Positions 8,623 to 17,258 of a DNA stretch of 64,000 nt are shown here, piece after piece (the first letter of the stretch is position 1; the number at the start of each line of letters is the position of its first letter). The position numbers and the translations under genes were made by a program. Source of the stretch: Ilyomonas sp965199845 (GTDB lineage Bacteria; Bacteroidota; Bacteroidia; Chitinophagales; Chitinophagaceae). The DNA lies in NCBI GenBank assembly GCA_965199845.1, contig CBDATZ010000054.1, forward strand, positions 682,001 through 746,000, written 5' to 3'. The notes beneath the pieces were generated by a model. The model was not told the DNA's origin. It saw nothing but the letters and a program-made list of their open reading frames with translations, and ran no database searches.

Positions 8623-9654
8623 ATGAACAATTTATTACTAAAAGTTTTACGCGGCGAACCAGCCGAACGCACACCTGTCTGGATGATGAGACAGGCAGGA
8701 AGATATCTTCCCGATTATATTAAACTCAGAGAAAAATATTCCTTTTTCGAGCGTGTGCAAACACCAGAATTGGCTACAGAAATTACATTGCAGCCGGTTG
8801 ATCAGATTGGTGTTGATGCGGCGATTTTATTTTCTGATATTTTGGTTGTTCCGCAGGCAATGGGTTTGGAAGTTCAACTGATAGAAAATAAGGGACCGAA
8901 TCTTCCTGATCCAATTAAAACCGAGGCCGATTTACAACGCATTTGTGTGCCCGATGTAAAGGAAAGATTGCATTATGTTTTCGATGCAATAAAGCTTATC
9001 AAACAAGAATTAAACAACCGGGTTCCGCTTATTGGTTTTGCCGGCGCGCCGTGGACGCTTCTTTGTTATATGGTTCAAGGCAAAGGCAGCAAAACATTCG
9101 ATGAAGCCAAAGCGTTTTGCTACCAGCAGCCACAGCTTGCACATACACTTTTGCAAATGATAACCGATACAACCATCGCTTATATGCAAGAGCAAATCAA
9201 TGCCGGTGCCGATACCGTTCAGATATTTGATAGCTGGGGCGGTTTGCTTTCTCCTGCCGATTTTGAAGTATTGTCGCTACAATATATCAGGCAGATTGTG
9301 GCTGCTTTACAAAACAAAGTTCCCGTCATTATTTTTGCAAAAGGCGCCTGGCATTCGTTAGATAAAATGGCTGCTACCGGCGCACAAGGTTTGGGAATTG
9401 ATTGGTGCATTACTCCACAAATGGCGCGTCATTTTGCCGGGAACAATATTACCTTACAAGGCAATTTTGATCCGGCAAAATTGTTATCACCCATTCCGGT
9501 TATTGAAAAAGAAGTTAAGCAAATGCTGGCTGATTTCGGCAATACAAGACACGTTGCAAATCTTGGTCACGGTATTTTACCAAATGTTCCGGTTGATGCA
9601 GCAAAAGCGTTCGTAAATACAGTGAAAGAATACGGAAACAGAATTAACAAATAA
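8623..9654 (+). CDS. hemE: Uroporphyrinogen decarboxylase
   Basis: Removes four carboxyl groups from uroporphyrinogen III to give coproporphyrinogen III. The length of 343 residues is standard. It contains the N-terminal signature PVWMMRQAGRYLPDY, the substrate pocket FSDILVVPQAMG, and GFAGAPWTLLCYM, all family hallmarks. It is the last gene of the haem operon; a terminator follows within 30 bases. Coproporphyrinogen oxidase, hemB and hemL are not in the window. Confidence 0.97.
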   Translation: MNNLLLKVLRGEPAERTPVWMMRQAGRYLPDYIKLREKYSFFERVQTPELATEITLQPVDQIGVDAAILFSDILVVPQAMGLEVQLIENKGPNLPDPIKTEADLQRICVPDVKERLHYVFDAIKLIKQELNNRVPLIGFAGAPWTLLCYMVQGKGSKTFDEAKAFCYQQPQLAHTLLQMITDTTIAYMQEQINAGADTVQIFDSWGGLLSPADFEVLSLQYIRQIVAALQNKVPVIIFAKGAWHSLDKMAATGAQGLGIDWCITPQMARHFAGNNITLQGNFDPAKLLSPIPVIEKEVKQMLADFGNTRHVANLGHGILPNVPVDAAKAFVNTVKEYGNRINK

Positions 9655-9680
9655 GAAATACACTTCGATTTTTTATCTTC

Positions 9681-9720
9681 ATTCCTTTACATCACTCGTT
9701 ACTGATGTAAAGGAATTTTT
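9681..9720 (+). terminator. Terminator of the haem operon
   Basis: The arms ATTCCTTTACATCA and TGATGTAAAGGAAT flank an 8-base loop and a T run follows. Confidence 0.85.
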
Positions 9721-9790
9721 ATGTTACAAGCATTTGTAACTCCGGTTGAGCATCGTTGCGTCGCACTCTTGTACGCCTTATTATCAATTG
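9714..9790 (-). repeat. Dispersed intergenic repeat, copy A
   Basis: Read on the minus strand it runs from a block with AAGGCGTACAAG, through CAACGATGCTCAACCGGAG, to TGTAACATAAAAATT. Related copies lie at 47636-47706 and 23465-23516. It includes a small palindrome AGTTACAA-ATGC-TTGTAACT. It sits between the converging hemE and the gene at 9808. Confidence 0.75.
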
Positions 9791-9807
9791 AACTTTTATA
9801 AAACAAA

Positions 9808-10371
9808 CTAATCCAGCCGCTTACTGATTTCATCATTAATTTTCACAAACAAATGTTCTGGTTTAAAGGCGCGCCAGTTGGGAAGATTCATCAGTTCAAT
9901 ATAATAATTAAGCTTACGTTTTTTAAAATCGTGTTGCGTGGCTTCCGGCATATTTAATAAAACAATCCAGCCATTTTCATCGGTTACTTCTTCAAACCAT
10001 TCGTTATAATAATCCTTATCACCACTATGAAAGTTCAATACATTTTCGCCAATCAAAATAAACTTGGTAATGCCTTCTGCTTCCAGCTTATCAATTACAT
10101 CACGCTTTAACGTCATGATGTCGTTTTCAATCGCATCATTCCACTCTCCTATCAATTCAATAATAACAAACTGCTGTTCATAATCGGCATATAACAACTT
10201 CATGTATAAAGTGCGGCTGCCAAACTCATCCCACTGCGGATGTATGTAATAGTTATAAACTGTTTGCGAAAATTCAAACTCGCTGTATATGCGACCATAA
10301 AACGGCGACCGCTCGTCTTCTTCCGCTGTATATAAATGCCGCCAGTTAAAATATGGTTCAATCTCGTGCAT
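9808..10371 (-). CDS. Conserved hypothetical protein, 187 residues
   Basis: A soluble acidic protein with no signal peptide. It alternates beta strands and aromatic segments (TLYMKLLYADYEQQFVIIEL, KFILIGENVLNF, GWIVLLNMPEAT) and could be an alpha/beta fold. Sequences of this kind are known to me only as uncharacterised proteins of Chitinophagaceae-type genomes. It is monocistronic, between a perfect 17-bp inverted repeat upstream and a dispersed repeat downstream. I cannot assign a function. Confidence 0.7.
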   Translation of the reverse strand: MHEIEPYFNWRHLYTAEEDERSPFYGRIYSEFEFSQTVYNYYIHPQWDEFGSRTLYMKLLYADYEQQFVIIELIGEWNDAIENDIMTLKRDVIDKLEAEGITKFILIGENVLNFHSGDKDYYNEWFEEVTDENGWIVLLNMPEATQHDFKKRKLNYYIELMNLPNWRAFKPEHLFVKINDEISKRLD

Positions 10372-10401
10372 TATTCTCCTCTGTTATCATTCAAAATAAA
10401 A

Positions 10402-10438
10402 TCGCTGTAAAGCAAGATGCAGTCTTGCTTTACAGCGA
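10402..10438. repeat. Near-perfect 17-bp inverted repeat (bidirectional terminator or operator)
   Basis: The arms ATCGCTGTAAAGCAAGA and TCTTGCTTTACAGCGAT are separated by about 5 bases. It lies 30 bases before the start of the 187-residue hypothetical gene and after the metK terminator. A and T runs on either side allow terminator function on both strands. Confidence 0.7.
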
Positions 10439-10454
10439 TAAAAGTACAAATAAA

Positions 10455-10482
10455 AACGCCTTTCCAAATCAGAAAGGCGCTT
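10455..10482 (-). terminator. metK terminator
   Basis: On the minus strand the arms CGCCTTTC and GAAAGGCG flank a 7-base loop and a TTTTTAT tail follows, 10 bases after the metK stop. Confidence 0.8.
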
Positions 10483-10491
10483 GTAAAATTC

Positions 10492-11745
10492 TTATTGAAT
10501 GTTAAATGCTTTCTTCACTTTATCTACGTAATCCAGTTTCTCCCAGGTAAATAGTTCTACTTCTTTACTTACTGTTTTTCCTTCGGGTGAGCGGTATTCT
10601 TTTACCACCGTTTTTGGCTGGCGCCCCATGTGTCCGTAAGCTGCCGTTTCGCTATAAATAGGATTGCGAAGTTTTAAACGTTGCTCAATAAAATAAGGAC
10701 GCATATCAAACACTTCGCTTACTTTTTTGGCAATTTCGCCATCGGTCATGTTTAGTTTACTTGTATTATACGTGTTTACATAAATACCCATTGGTTCTGC
10801 CACGCCAATTGCATACGAAACCTGTACCAGCACTTCATCGGCCACACCGGCAGCTACTAAATTTTTAGCAATATGACGTGTTGCATAAGCCGCACTTCTA
10901 TCTACTTTGCTTGGATCTTTTCCGCTGAACGCACCGCCGCCGTGAGCACCTTTTCCACCATATGTATCTACAATAATTTTTCTTCCGGTTAAACCGGTAT
11001 CGCCATGCGGACCGCCGATTACAAACTTGCCGGTTGGATTGATATGATATTTGATTTGATCGTTGAAAAAATGAGCGAATTTGGTATATCTTTCTTTTAC
11101 TCTTGGTATGAGAACAGAGATAATATCGTTCTTGATTTTTTCCAGCATCTCATCTTCCGCATCAAAATCATCATGCTGTGTAGAAATCACAATCGCATCA
11201 ATACGTATCGGCTGATTGTTATCATCATACTCAAGTGTTACCTGGCTTTTCGCATCGGGACGTAAATATGTAATGTCTGTATTTTCTCTGCGTAATTCAG
11301 CCAATTCCTGTAAAAGTTTATGTGCCAGGTCGAGAGCCAGCGGCATATAATCATCCGTTTCGTTGGTTGCGTAGCCAAACATCATTCCCTGGTCGCCGGC
11401 GCCTTGCTGTTCTTTTTCGGCTCTGTCAACGCCCTGGTTAATATCGGAAGATTGCTCATGAATGGCAGACAATACACCGCAGGAGTTGGCTTCGAACATA
11501 TACTCGCTTTTGGTATAACCAATACGACGTATTACACCACGCGCAATCTCCTGAACGTCAAGATAGGCGCGGCTTTTAACTTCGCCGGCAAGTATTACCT
11601 GCCCGGTTGTAACCAATGTTTCGCAAGCCACTTTACTTTCGGGATCGAAGGCTAAAAAATTATCTATCAATGCATCAGAAATCTGGTCGGCTACTTTATC
11701 AGGATGACCTTCTGAAACACTTTCCGAAGTGAACAGGTACGGCAT
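10492..11745 (-). CDS. metK: S-adenosylmethionine synthase
   Basis: Makes S-adenosylmethionine from ATP and methionine. It has 417 residues, slightly longer than the roughly 385 of E. coli, because of insertions in the middle domain. Signatures seen: SESVSEGHPDKVADQISDA near the start, GAGDQGMMFGYA (ATP binding), FVIGGPHGDTGLTGRKIIVD, and the P-loop-like GGGAFSGKDPSKVDRSAAYA. No SAM riboswitch is visible: only 60 bases separate it from the DUF4270 gene upstream. Confidence 0.97.
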   Translation of the reverse strand: MPYLFTSESVSEGHPDKVADQISDALIDNFLAFDPESKVACETLVTTGQVILAGEVKSRAYLDVQEIARGVIRRIGYTKSEYMFEANSCGVLSAIHEQSSDINQGVDRAEKEQQGAGDQGMMFGYATNETDDYMPLALDLAHKLLQELAELRRENTDITYLRPDAKSQVTLEYDDNNQPIRIDAIVISTQHDDFDAEDEMLEKIKNDIISVLIPRVKERYTKFAHFFNDQIKYHINPTGKFVIGGPHGDTGLTGRKIIVDTYGGKGAHGGGAFSGKDPSKVDRSAAYATRHIAKNLVAAGVADEVLVQVSYAIGVAEPMGIYVNTYNTSKLNMTDGEIAKKVSEVFDMRPYFIEQRLKLRNPIYSETAAYGHMGRQPKTVVKEYRSPEGKTVSKEVELFTWEKLDYVDKVKKAFNIQ

Positions 11746-11778
11746 AATTAATTATAGTGTTTAAAGTAAATAAAGGTG

Positions 11779-11786
11779 CAAATATA
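11779..11786 (-). promoter_or_regulatory. Candidate metK -7 box
   Basis: On the minus strand TATATTTG matches TAnnTTTG about 35 bases before the metK ATG. No clear -33 element was found at the expected distance, and the gene upstream is co-oriented. Confidence 0.4.
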
Positions 11787-11805
11787 AGTTTGCAAACCGT
11801 ATTAA

Positions 11806-13365
11806 TTAGTGCGGTATTGAGTAAACAATATGCAGCTTCATACGGTGCGGATCAGCTGTATTACTTCCGCCGCCGTACAACCTTACTCTTCCGATACCCG
11901 CATCATTAGGTGGCGTAGCAGAAATATAAACATACGATTCAATTCCTTTTAATACTTTAAAACGTTCTTTGTAAGGCGTGTACAATACAAATGTATAAGG
12001 CACACTCTTTTTGGTAACAATACCCTGAATATATCTTGATATATTGAAGTTGTAATAATTGATGCTTTGCCCTTCTGTATTATTTTTCCTGAAAGGCAAA
12101 CCACCAAATTCTGTATAATTCGCCAATACACCGTTACTGAACTGTGCATCAGAATTCACAACTGAGTTTGAATCAAAACCCGGTATATTAAACCATGATG
12201 TTGTTGTTGTTGAATCCTTGTCTTTTGCCAGCAGGAACAGGTTGGGTGCTGTAAAGTTGTCGAGAATTGTTGTGCTGGCATCAGGCGCTTGCTCCATAAC
12301 AATTTCAGCCCGATGTATAATCCAGTTTGGAAGATTTTTTAAGGCAGATGAATCTATTGTTATCGTTGCTCTTGTGCCGGGACTTGATTGCACATAAATA
12401 AAGTTATCATTACTGTCAGATGCAGGAATTGGATAAAAACCACCAGCCTGACCGGCGCTCAAATTTCTTTTGATGTAATTAGAATGTGCGCTGGTTGATG
12501 TATTGATTGTAAAATAAGAGACCAGTGCAGTATCGGTACCTGAAGATCTTTTTTGCTTATAATAAATTGCCAGTTTAGTATTTGGCTCCACGCCAGAACT
12601 TGTAGTAGCAAGACCAATTCTGACTAAAGAATTCCCAATATCATTATCAGCGCTAACCTGAAAACCTTTGAAAGCTATGCGAAAAGCAGAATCAGATTTA
12701 TAATTTGATGTATCGAACGTATGAAGCAGGCGGTTTCCGAAATCATCAGTCAGCCGTACACGAAGCATATTGCTACCTGAATCTTGATACGCCTTAAAAC
12801 TATCATTCAGTGTTTTTGGGTCAATATTGGCCACACCATTATAAGTAAGATCTCCGGTTGTTGTAAACACGGAAGTATTATTATAAATTATAAAAGAAGT
12901 ATCCGGCTCAAATGTTTGCGCGTTATCCAGTTCTTTCACATGCAAAGCGAGATTTTGATTTGTATCGCCCCAAACACCGCGGGTTGCCAATGCCAGCACA
13001 ACAGAATCTAATGTCAAACTATCGCTGCTTGTTCCAAATGAAAAAGGAAATGTAGTTGGCTGCATTTGTACATTGATGGCTGCCATGGTAGTTCCAAACA
13101 CAGGATCATTAATATAACCTAACGCATGATCATCAGACAAATCGGGTCTTACCGTGTCAGCATTATTCCAGTTTTTGGCGTAAATGGTAATATTTGTATC
13201 TTTTGTAATGACGCCATCAACAGGCGGAATTAAGCCGGTTCCTATTTGTGTTTCGGAAATTTTGGTACAGGCAGATACATAAAATATAATAATAAAAGAA
13301 AGGAATAAGTATTTGATTTTCACAGCAAAATTCAGGTTATTGAAGAATAATTTACTTTGCCGCAA
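11806..13365 (-). CDS. DUF4270 family lipoprotein
   Basis: A 519-residue protein with an N-terminal signal and lipobox (FYVSAC, Cys about 33). It then has the family's opening GTGLIPPVDGV and the repeated pattern ALGYINDPVFGTT that marks DUF4270. The rest is beta-rich with many Ser/Thr/Asn residues and ends in MKLHIVYSIPH. The molecular role is unknown; it is expected on the outer membrane surface. It overlaps the upstream GT5-like gene by 14 bases, a pairing I know as common in Bacteroidota. Confidence 0.85.
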   Translation of the reverse strand: MRQSKLFFNNLNFAVKIKYLFLSFIIIFYVSACTKISETQIGTGLIPPVDGVITKDTNITIYAKNWNNADTVRPDLSDDHALGYINDPVFGTTMAAINVQMQPTTFPFSFGTSSDSLTLDSVVLALATRGVWGDTNQNLALHVKELDNAQTFEPDTSFIIYNNTSVFTTTGDLTYNGVANIDPKTLNDSFKAYQDSGSNMLRVRLTDDFGNRLLHTFDTSNYKSDSAFRIAFKGFQVSADNDIGNSLVRIGLATTSSGVEPNTKLAIYYKQKRSSGTDTALVSYFTINTSTSAHSNYIKRNLSAGQAGGFYPIPASDSNDNFIYVQSSPGTRATITIDSSALKNLPNWIIHRAEIVMEQAPDASTTILDNFTAPNLFLLAKDKDSTTTTSWFNIPGFDSNSVVNSDAQFSNGVLANYTEFGGLPFRKNNTEGQSINYYNFNISRYIQGIVTKKSVPYTFVLYTPYKERFKVLKGIESYVYISATPPNDAGIGRVRLYGGGSNTADPHRMKLHIVYSIPH

Positions 13366-14167
13366 GCTCGTTATACAAATCTAAATACGGAGTTAAATCA
13401 CCCGTCCAGCTTGTAAACGGCAATATCTTCTTACCCTTTATTTTAGTAAATTCTGTGAGCAGTTTTTTATCTACCTGGTCAGAGCCAAATGTTATAGCAT
13501 CGGCAAACGTAGCGCCGCCTTTAAACATAGCTGTATTATCAGCTTCCTTAAAAGGTTCTAAATCTTTTTCTTTGATATTGGCATGTATGTTTGCGAGCTT
13601 GGTAAAGTCTTTTCCCAGGCTGTCGTTAAATGTATTTTCACCAATGGTATATACAATTTTACTCTGGCTAAACACCGCATCTTTTTTATAAGCCGTCTTT
13701 ATATACATCGGTATCAAACCTGTCATCCAGCCGCTGCAATGAATCACATCCGGCGGCCAGCCAAATTTCTTTACGGTTTCCAAAGCACCTTTACAAAAGA
13801 AAACAGTGCGCAAAGCATTGTCATCAAACCATTGGTCTTTCTCATCGGTAAAAGCCTGCTTGCGTTTAAACAGATCTTCATTATCTAAAAAATAAACCTG
13901 CAAACGTGCTGTAGGCAAAGAAGCCACTTTTATCTGCAGCGGATAATCATCATTATCTACAGAAACGTTTATGCCGGAAAGTCTTACCACTTCGTGCAAC
14001 CGGTGCCTGCGTTCATTAATCACACCAAAACGCGGCATAATGCAACGCACTTCGTATCCGTTATTACTACAGGTAATGGCAAGTTTATTTATTACTTCTG
14101 CAAACTCTGTCAGTTCAAGGTAAGGCGACATTTCAGTAGCAATAAATAAAATTCGTTTCTTTAACAT
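13352..14167 (-). CDS. Glycogen/starch synthase catalytic-domain-like protein (GT5 N-terminal half)
   Basis: 271 residues that match only the N-terminal Rossmann half of bacterial glycogen synthase. Seen: ILFIATEMSPYLELTEFAEV near the start (family KTGGLADV replaced by ELTEFAEV), EVRCIMPRFG, and PPDVIHCSGWMTGLIPMYIK, which corresponds to the DWHT region. The ADP-glucose-binding C-terminal half is absent, and the KxGG motif that binds ADP-glucose is changed, so true synthase activity is doubtful. Such short versions next to DUF4270 genes are usual in this phylum. Confidence 0.8.
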   Translation of the reverse strand: MLKKRILFIATEMSPYLELTEFAEVINKLAITCSNNGYEVRCIMPRFGVINERRHRLHEVVRLSGINVSVDNDDYPLQIKVASLPTARLQVYFLDNEDLFKRKQAFTDEKDQWFDDNALRTVFFCKGALETVKKFGWPPDVIHCSGWMTGLIPMYIKTAYKKDAVFSQSKIVYTIGENTFNDSLGKDFTKLANIHANIKEKDLEPFKEADNTAMFKGGATFADAITFGSDQVDKKLLTEFTKIKGKKILPFTSWTGDLTPYLDLYNELAAK

Positions 14168-14207
14168 TCTGCTATCCTGCTTTTACTTTTAAATTTTGAA
14201 AAGGTGG

Positions 14208-14215
14208 CAAAGGTA
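14208..14215 (-). promoter_or_regulatory. Candidate -7 box of the GT5-like/DUF4270 operon
   Basis: The minus strand reads TACCTTTG about 40 bases upstream of the ATG. A -33 element is not clear. Confidence 0.45.
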
Positions 14216-14434
14216 AAAAAATTAATCGAATGAGAGAATAGTACAAAGTGTTATAAACTGTGTAAAGCAAATGCAGACTGCATTGCGGCACGCAATTGAT
14301 ATTCTGTCGTTGTAAAATCAGATTGGTTGTTGTTATCAATATGCTTCTTTGTGAAGAATAAAACCGGTTTTGTTTTATTAAAACATTTGTACCTGCACAA
14401 AACGTAACCAACTATTTTTGTTCAAATTTCAGGT

Positions 14435-15067
14435 ATGAAAAAAGGGCTTGCTTTAATAGCCATTGTTGTAATTATTGTGGGTTTATACTTTGTTTTTTTT
14501 AGTAAAAAGGAAGAAGACAAAAAGGTTTCGGTTAAGAACGAAAAGCAACCTCGTCTTACGATAAGCAAAAACCCACAGGTGTTTAACGATGCTTTTACCA
14601 ATATGCTTACCAGCTATTACAATATAAAAGATAACCTGATAAACTGGGATAGCACAACCGCCGGCAAGGAAGCTAAAACGCTTAACCAGCTTGCCTTACA
14701 GCTTCCTATCAATTCATTACAAGGCGATAGTAATTTAATACTGACAGCCAGAAACTATGCGGCTGCGGTAGCTACCGAAAGCGAGAAATTGTCTGATGCA
14801 AAAACAATTGAAGACAAGCGCCGCGCTTTTAGTACTGTAACAGATAATTTATATAGTTTGATTAATACCGTTCGCTACGATAAGGAAGTGATTTATTATG
14901 ACATGTGCCCGATGGCATTTAATGAAAGCGAACAGGCTTACTGGCTTAGCCGCGACAGCGCTATTCAAAATCCGTATCTGGGTAATAAGCATCCGAAATA
15001 TAAAGGCAGCATGGTGACTTGCGGTGATGTAGAGCAATCTATTGATTATGCAACAGCGAAAAAATAA
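14435..15067 (+). CDS. DUF3347-containing membrane-anchored protein
   Basis: A 210-residue protein. Residues 5-22 are one hydrophobic anchor (ALIAIVVIIVGLYFVFF). The body is helical. The C-terminal 50 residues carry the DUF3347 signature: YDMCPMAFNESEQAYWLS, then a GSMVTCGDV block. In other Bacteroidota this domain is found at the end of CusB-like metal-efflux adaptors or beside them, with a Cys/Met pattern suggestive of copper binding. No efflux gene is nearby here. Confidence 0.8.
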   Translation: MKKGLALIAIVVIIVGLYFVFFSKKEEDKKVSVKNEKQPRLTISKNPQVFNDAFTNMLTSYYNIKDNLINWDSTTAGKEAKTLNQLALQLPINSLQGDSNLILTARNYAAAVATESEKLSDAKTIEDKRRAFSTVTDNLYSLINTVRYDKEVIYYDMCPMAFNESEQAYWLSRDSAIQNPYLGNKHPKYKGSMVTCGDVEQSIDYATAKK

Positions 15068-15071
15068 TTCA

Positions 15072-15224
15072 ATGTACGATGTACTTACTTATTGAGGTTA
15101 AGTTTATTATCCAATAATAGTTTAGACGATTTGTTTTATCTTTTTCTTTATTTTATGTTCATCTTGTAAAGATGCGGATGTAATACCTAAATACATCGTA
15201 CACCGTACATCTAACATCGTACAT
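15072..15224. repeat. ACATCGTAC word repeats in the intergenic region
   Basis: A unit near ATGTACGATGTAC at 15072-15084 is answered at 15192-15224 by the reverse-oriented words ACATCGTAC, ACCGTACATC and TAACATCGTACAT. The two ends can pair. Related copies lie at 47786-47811 and 61259-61290. Confidence 0.65.
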
Positions 15225-15228
15225 AGAC

Positions 15229-16353
15229 TCACGCTTTTACCTGCAGAAGTTGCTTTACGCGATTGGCTTTATGATTCATATCAGCAACGTCGGTACATAA
15301 TATAGTAACGTGTCCCATTTTTCTGCCGGGCTTGGTATGTGTTTTTCCATATAAATGAACAAAAGCACCATCCATTTTCAACACATCTTCCAGTCCTTCA
15401 TATATGGCAACACCGTTATAACCGTTAGCACCAATGATATTGACAATAGTTGAACAGGTAATATTAGCTGTATTGCCAAGCGGATATTTCAATATCACGC
15501 GCCACAACATATCGTATTGACTGCAATAGCTGGCTTCAATGGTATGATGACCGCTATTGTGAACGCGAGGCGCCGTTTCGTTTACAGATACTTCATTGTT
15601 TCTGTCAACAAACAATTCGATGGCAAACAAGCCGGCGCTTTGTAAACTTTTTACTACTTTAATAGCAATCGCTTCGGCTTTCCACAATACAGCCTGCGTA
15701 AGTCGGGCAGGCGCAATCTGATAATCCAATAAGTTCAGATTTTGATTAAAAACCATTTCTACCGGCGGATAAATAGCGGTTTCGCCCTTTTCATTCATGG
15801 CAATAATGATGGCAATTTCTTTCTGTATCGTTACCATCTTCTCTAAAACCGCAGGCGCGTCAAACGCTTTATCTACATCTTTTTTATCGTTGATGATTTG
15901 TACGCCTTTTCCATCGTAACCACCTTCTGCAATCTTATGTACGGCAGGCAAAAAAGAAAGATGATTGTTTACATCAACCGCTTTATTTGTAACGATAAAA
16001 GCTGGCGTCGGAATTGAATTTTCTTTATAAAATTCTTTCTGTAAAATCTTATTGCGAATTGTTTTGATAGCCGATGGTTTGGGAAATACTTTGATGCCTT
16101 CTGCTTCCAGCTTTTCTAAGGCTTCTACATTTACAGCTTCAATTTCTATGGTAATGGCATCAACCATTTTACCAAAGTTATAAACGGTAGCAAAGTCTTT
16201 AATGTCGCCTTTTATAAAATGCGTGCACAAATGTGCGGCCGGGCAGTTTTCATCGTTTTCCAAAACGTAGGTTTCTACTACATAATTTGCAGCTGCCTGC
16301 AACAACATTCTGCCCAACTGTCCGCCACCAAGAATGCCAACTTTCATAATCAT
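15229..16353 (-). CDS. purK: 5-(carboxyamino)imidazole ribonucleotide synthase
   Basis: An ATP-grasp enzyme of purine synthesis that carboxylates AIR to N5-CAIR. It has 374 residues. Seen: the N-terminal GILGGGQLGRMLLQAA, the glycine-rich ATP-grasp loop KIAEGGYDGKGVQII, and the C-terminal VNETAPRVHNSGHHTIEA substrate/metal motif. The start is either ATG at 16353 or the ATG two codons in. The partner purE is not in the window. Confidence 0.96.
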   Translation of the reverse strand: MIMKVGILGGGQLGRMLLQAAANYVVETYVLENDENCPAAHLCTHFIKGDIKDFATVYNFGKMVDAITIEIEAVNVEALEKLEAEGIKVFPKPSAIKTIRNKILQKEFYKENSIPTPAFIVTNKAVDVNNHLSFLPAVHKIAEGGYDGKGVQIINDKKDVDKAFDAPAVLEKMVTIQKEIAIIIAMNEKGETAIYPPVEMVFNQNLNLLDYQIAPARLTQAVLWKAEAIAIKVVKSLQSAGLFAIELFVDRNNEVSVNETAPRVHNSGHHTIEASYCSQYDMLWRVILKYPLGNTANITCSTIVNIIGANGYNGVAIYEGLEDVLKMDGAFVHLYGKTHTKPGRKMGHVTILCTDVADMNHKANRVKQLLQVKA

Positions 16354-16458
16354 TGAAATGAAACGCGAAGATAGCTGTACATATTTCCTCAGGAAAAAAA
16401 AGGCTTTAACCTCTATTTAATAATTTATTATAAACAGATTGAAATATTTTTGGCAACT

Positions 16459-17211
16459 ATGAGTCGCACTGTCTTGTTCTTTATTTTTATATGCTTGTGT
16501 ATTTCTTCTTTCTCGCAAAGTTCATTTGTTGATTTTCAAAAAACATTTTCGCGTGTGGCTTATGCCATGAAAATTAAGGAAGATACACTGCGTAAACAGT
16601 TTGCTGCGGCGAACATCAATTGGCCGCCCAAACAAATTTATATTCGTTCGTTTAAATACGACAGCCAGCTTGAAGTTTGGGTGCGTGATGATAACAGCGA
16701 AAAATTTAAACTCTTTAAAATATACAAGGTTTGTGCGATGGCAGGCACATTAGGTCCCAAACGTTTTCAGGACGATTACCAGGTGCCGGAAGGCTTTTAT
16801 TATATCAATCAATTTAAACCCAACAGCAATTATCATTTGGCATTAGGCATCAATTATCCAAACGAATCAGACAGAATTGCAAGCGATTCGCTATCGCCCG
16901 GCGGCGGTATTTATATACATGGCAATTGTGTTACCACCGGTTGCATTCCTATCCTGGATAATCAAATTGAAGAAGTGTATTTATTGGCTGCAATGGCAAA
17001 AAGCGCCGGTGAAGATTTTATACCGGTACATATTTTTTCGGTTCGATATAATAAAGAGAAAAGTATGCAGTACCTGAGCAAGACAACCAAAGACAACCAG
17101 GACGTACAAAAATTTGAAGTAAACCTGAAAGAAGCCTACGATTATTTTGAAGAACATAAAACGCTTCCGCTGATTACTGTAAATAAAAAAGGCGAATATG
17201 TAATTATGTAA
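16459..17211 (+). CDS. Secreted L,D-transpeptidase family protein (YafK-like)
   Basis: A 250-residue protein with a signal peptide (FFIFICLCISSFSQ) and a YkuD-type catalytic core. HGNCVTTGCIPI at about residues 153-164 holds the His and nucleophile Cys; the CIP ending is typical of the YafK/ErfK-like branch. It probably acts on peptidoglycan in the periplasm, cross-linking stems or attaching or releasing proteins. I use the ATG at 16459 because the upstream TTG adds nothing to the signal peptide. The sigma factor gene begins 47 bases downstream. Confidence 0.88.
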   Translation: MSRTVLFFIFICLCISSFSQSSFVDFQKTFSRVAYAMKIKEDTLRKQFAAANINWPPKQIYIRSFKYDSQLEVWVRDDNSEKFKLFKIYKVCAMAGTLGPKRFQDDYQVPEGFYYINQFKPNSNYHLALGINYPNESDRIASDSLSPGGGIYIHGNCVTTGCIPILDNQIEEVYLLAAMAKSAGEDFIPVHIFSVRYNKEKSMQYLSKTTKDNQDVQKFEVNLKEAYDYFEEHKTLPLITVNKKGEYVIM

Positions 17212-17258
17212 AATTTTATACAGAGATTTGCCGCAATAATTATAACCAGGAAACACTT

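Noticed and set aside
11746..11805. A SAM riboswitch upstream of metK
   Set aside because: Only 60 bases are available and no conserved riboswitch core is visible.
15068..15228. CRISPR array at the ACATCGTAC words
   Set aside because: The units are short, degenerate and partly inverted, with no regular spacer length and no cas genes in the window.
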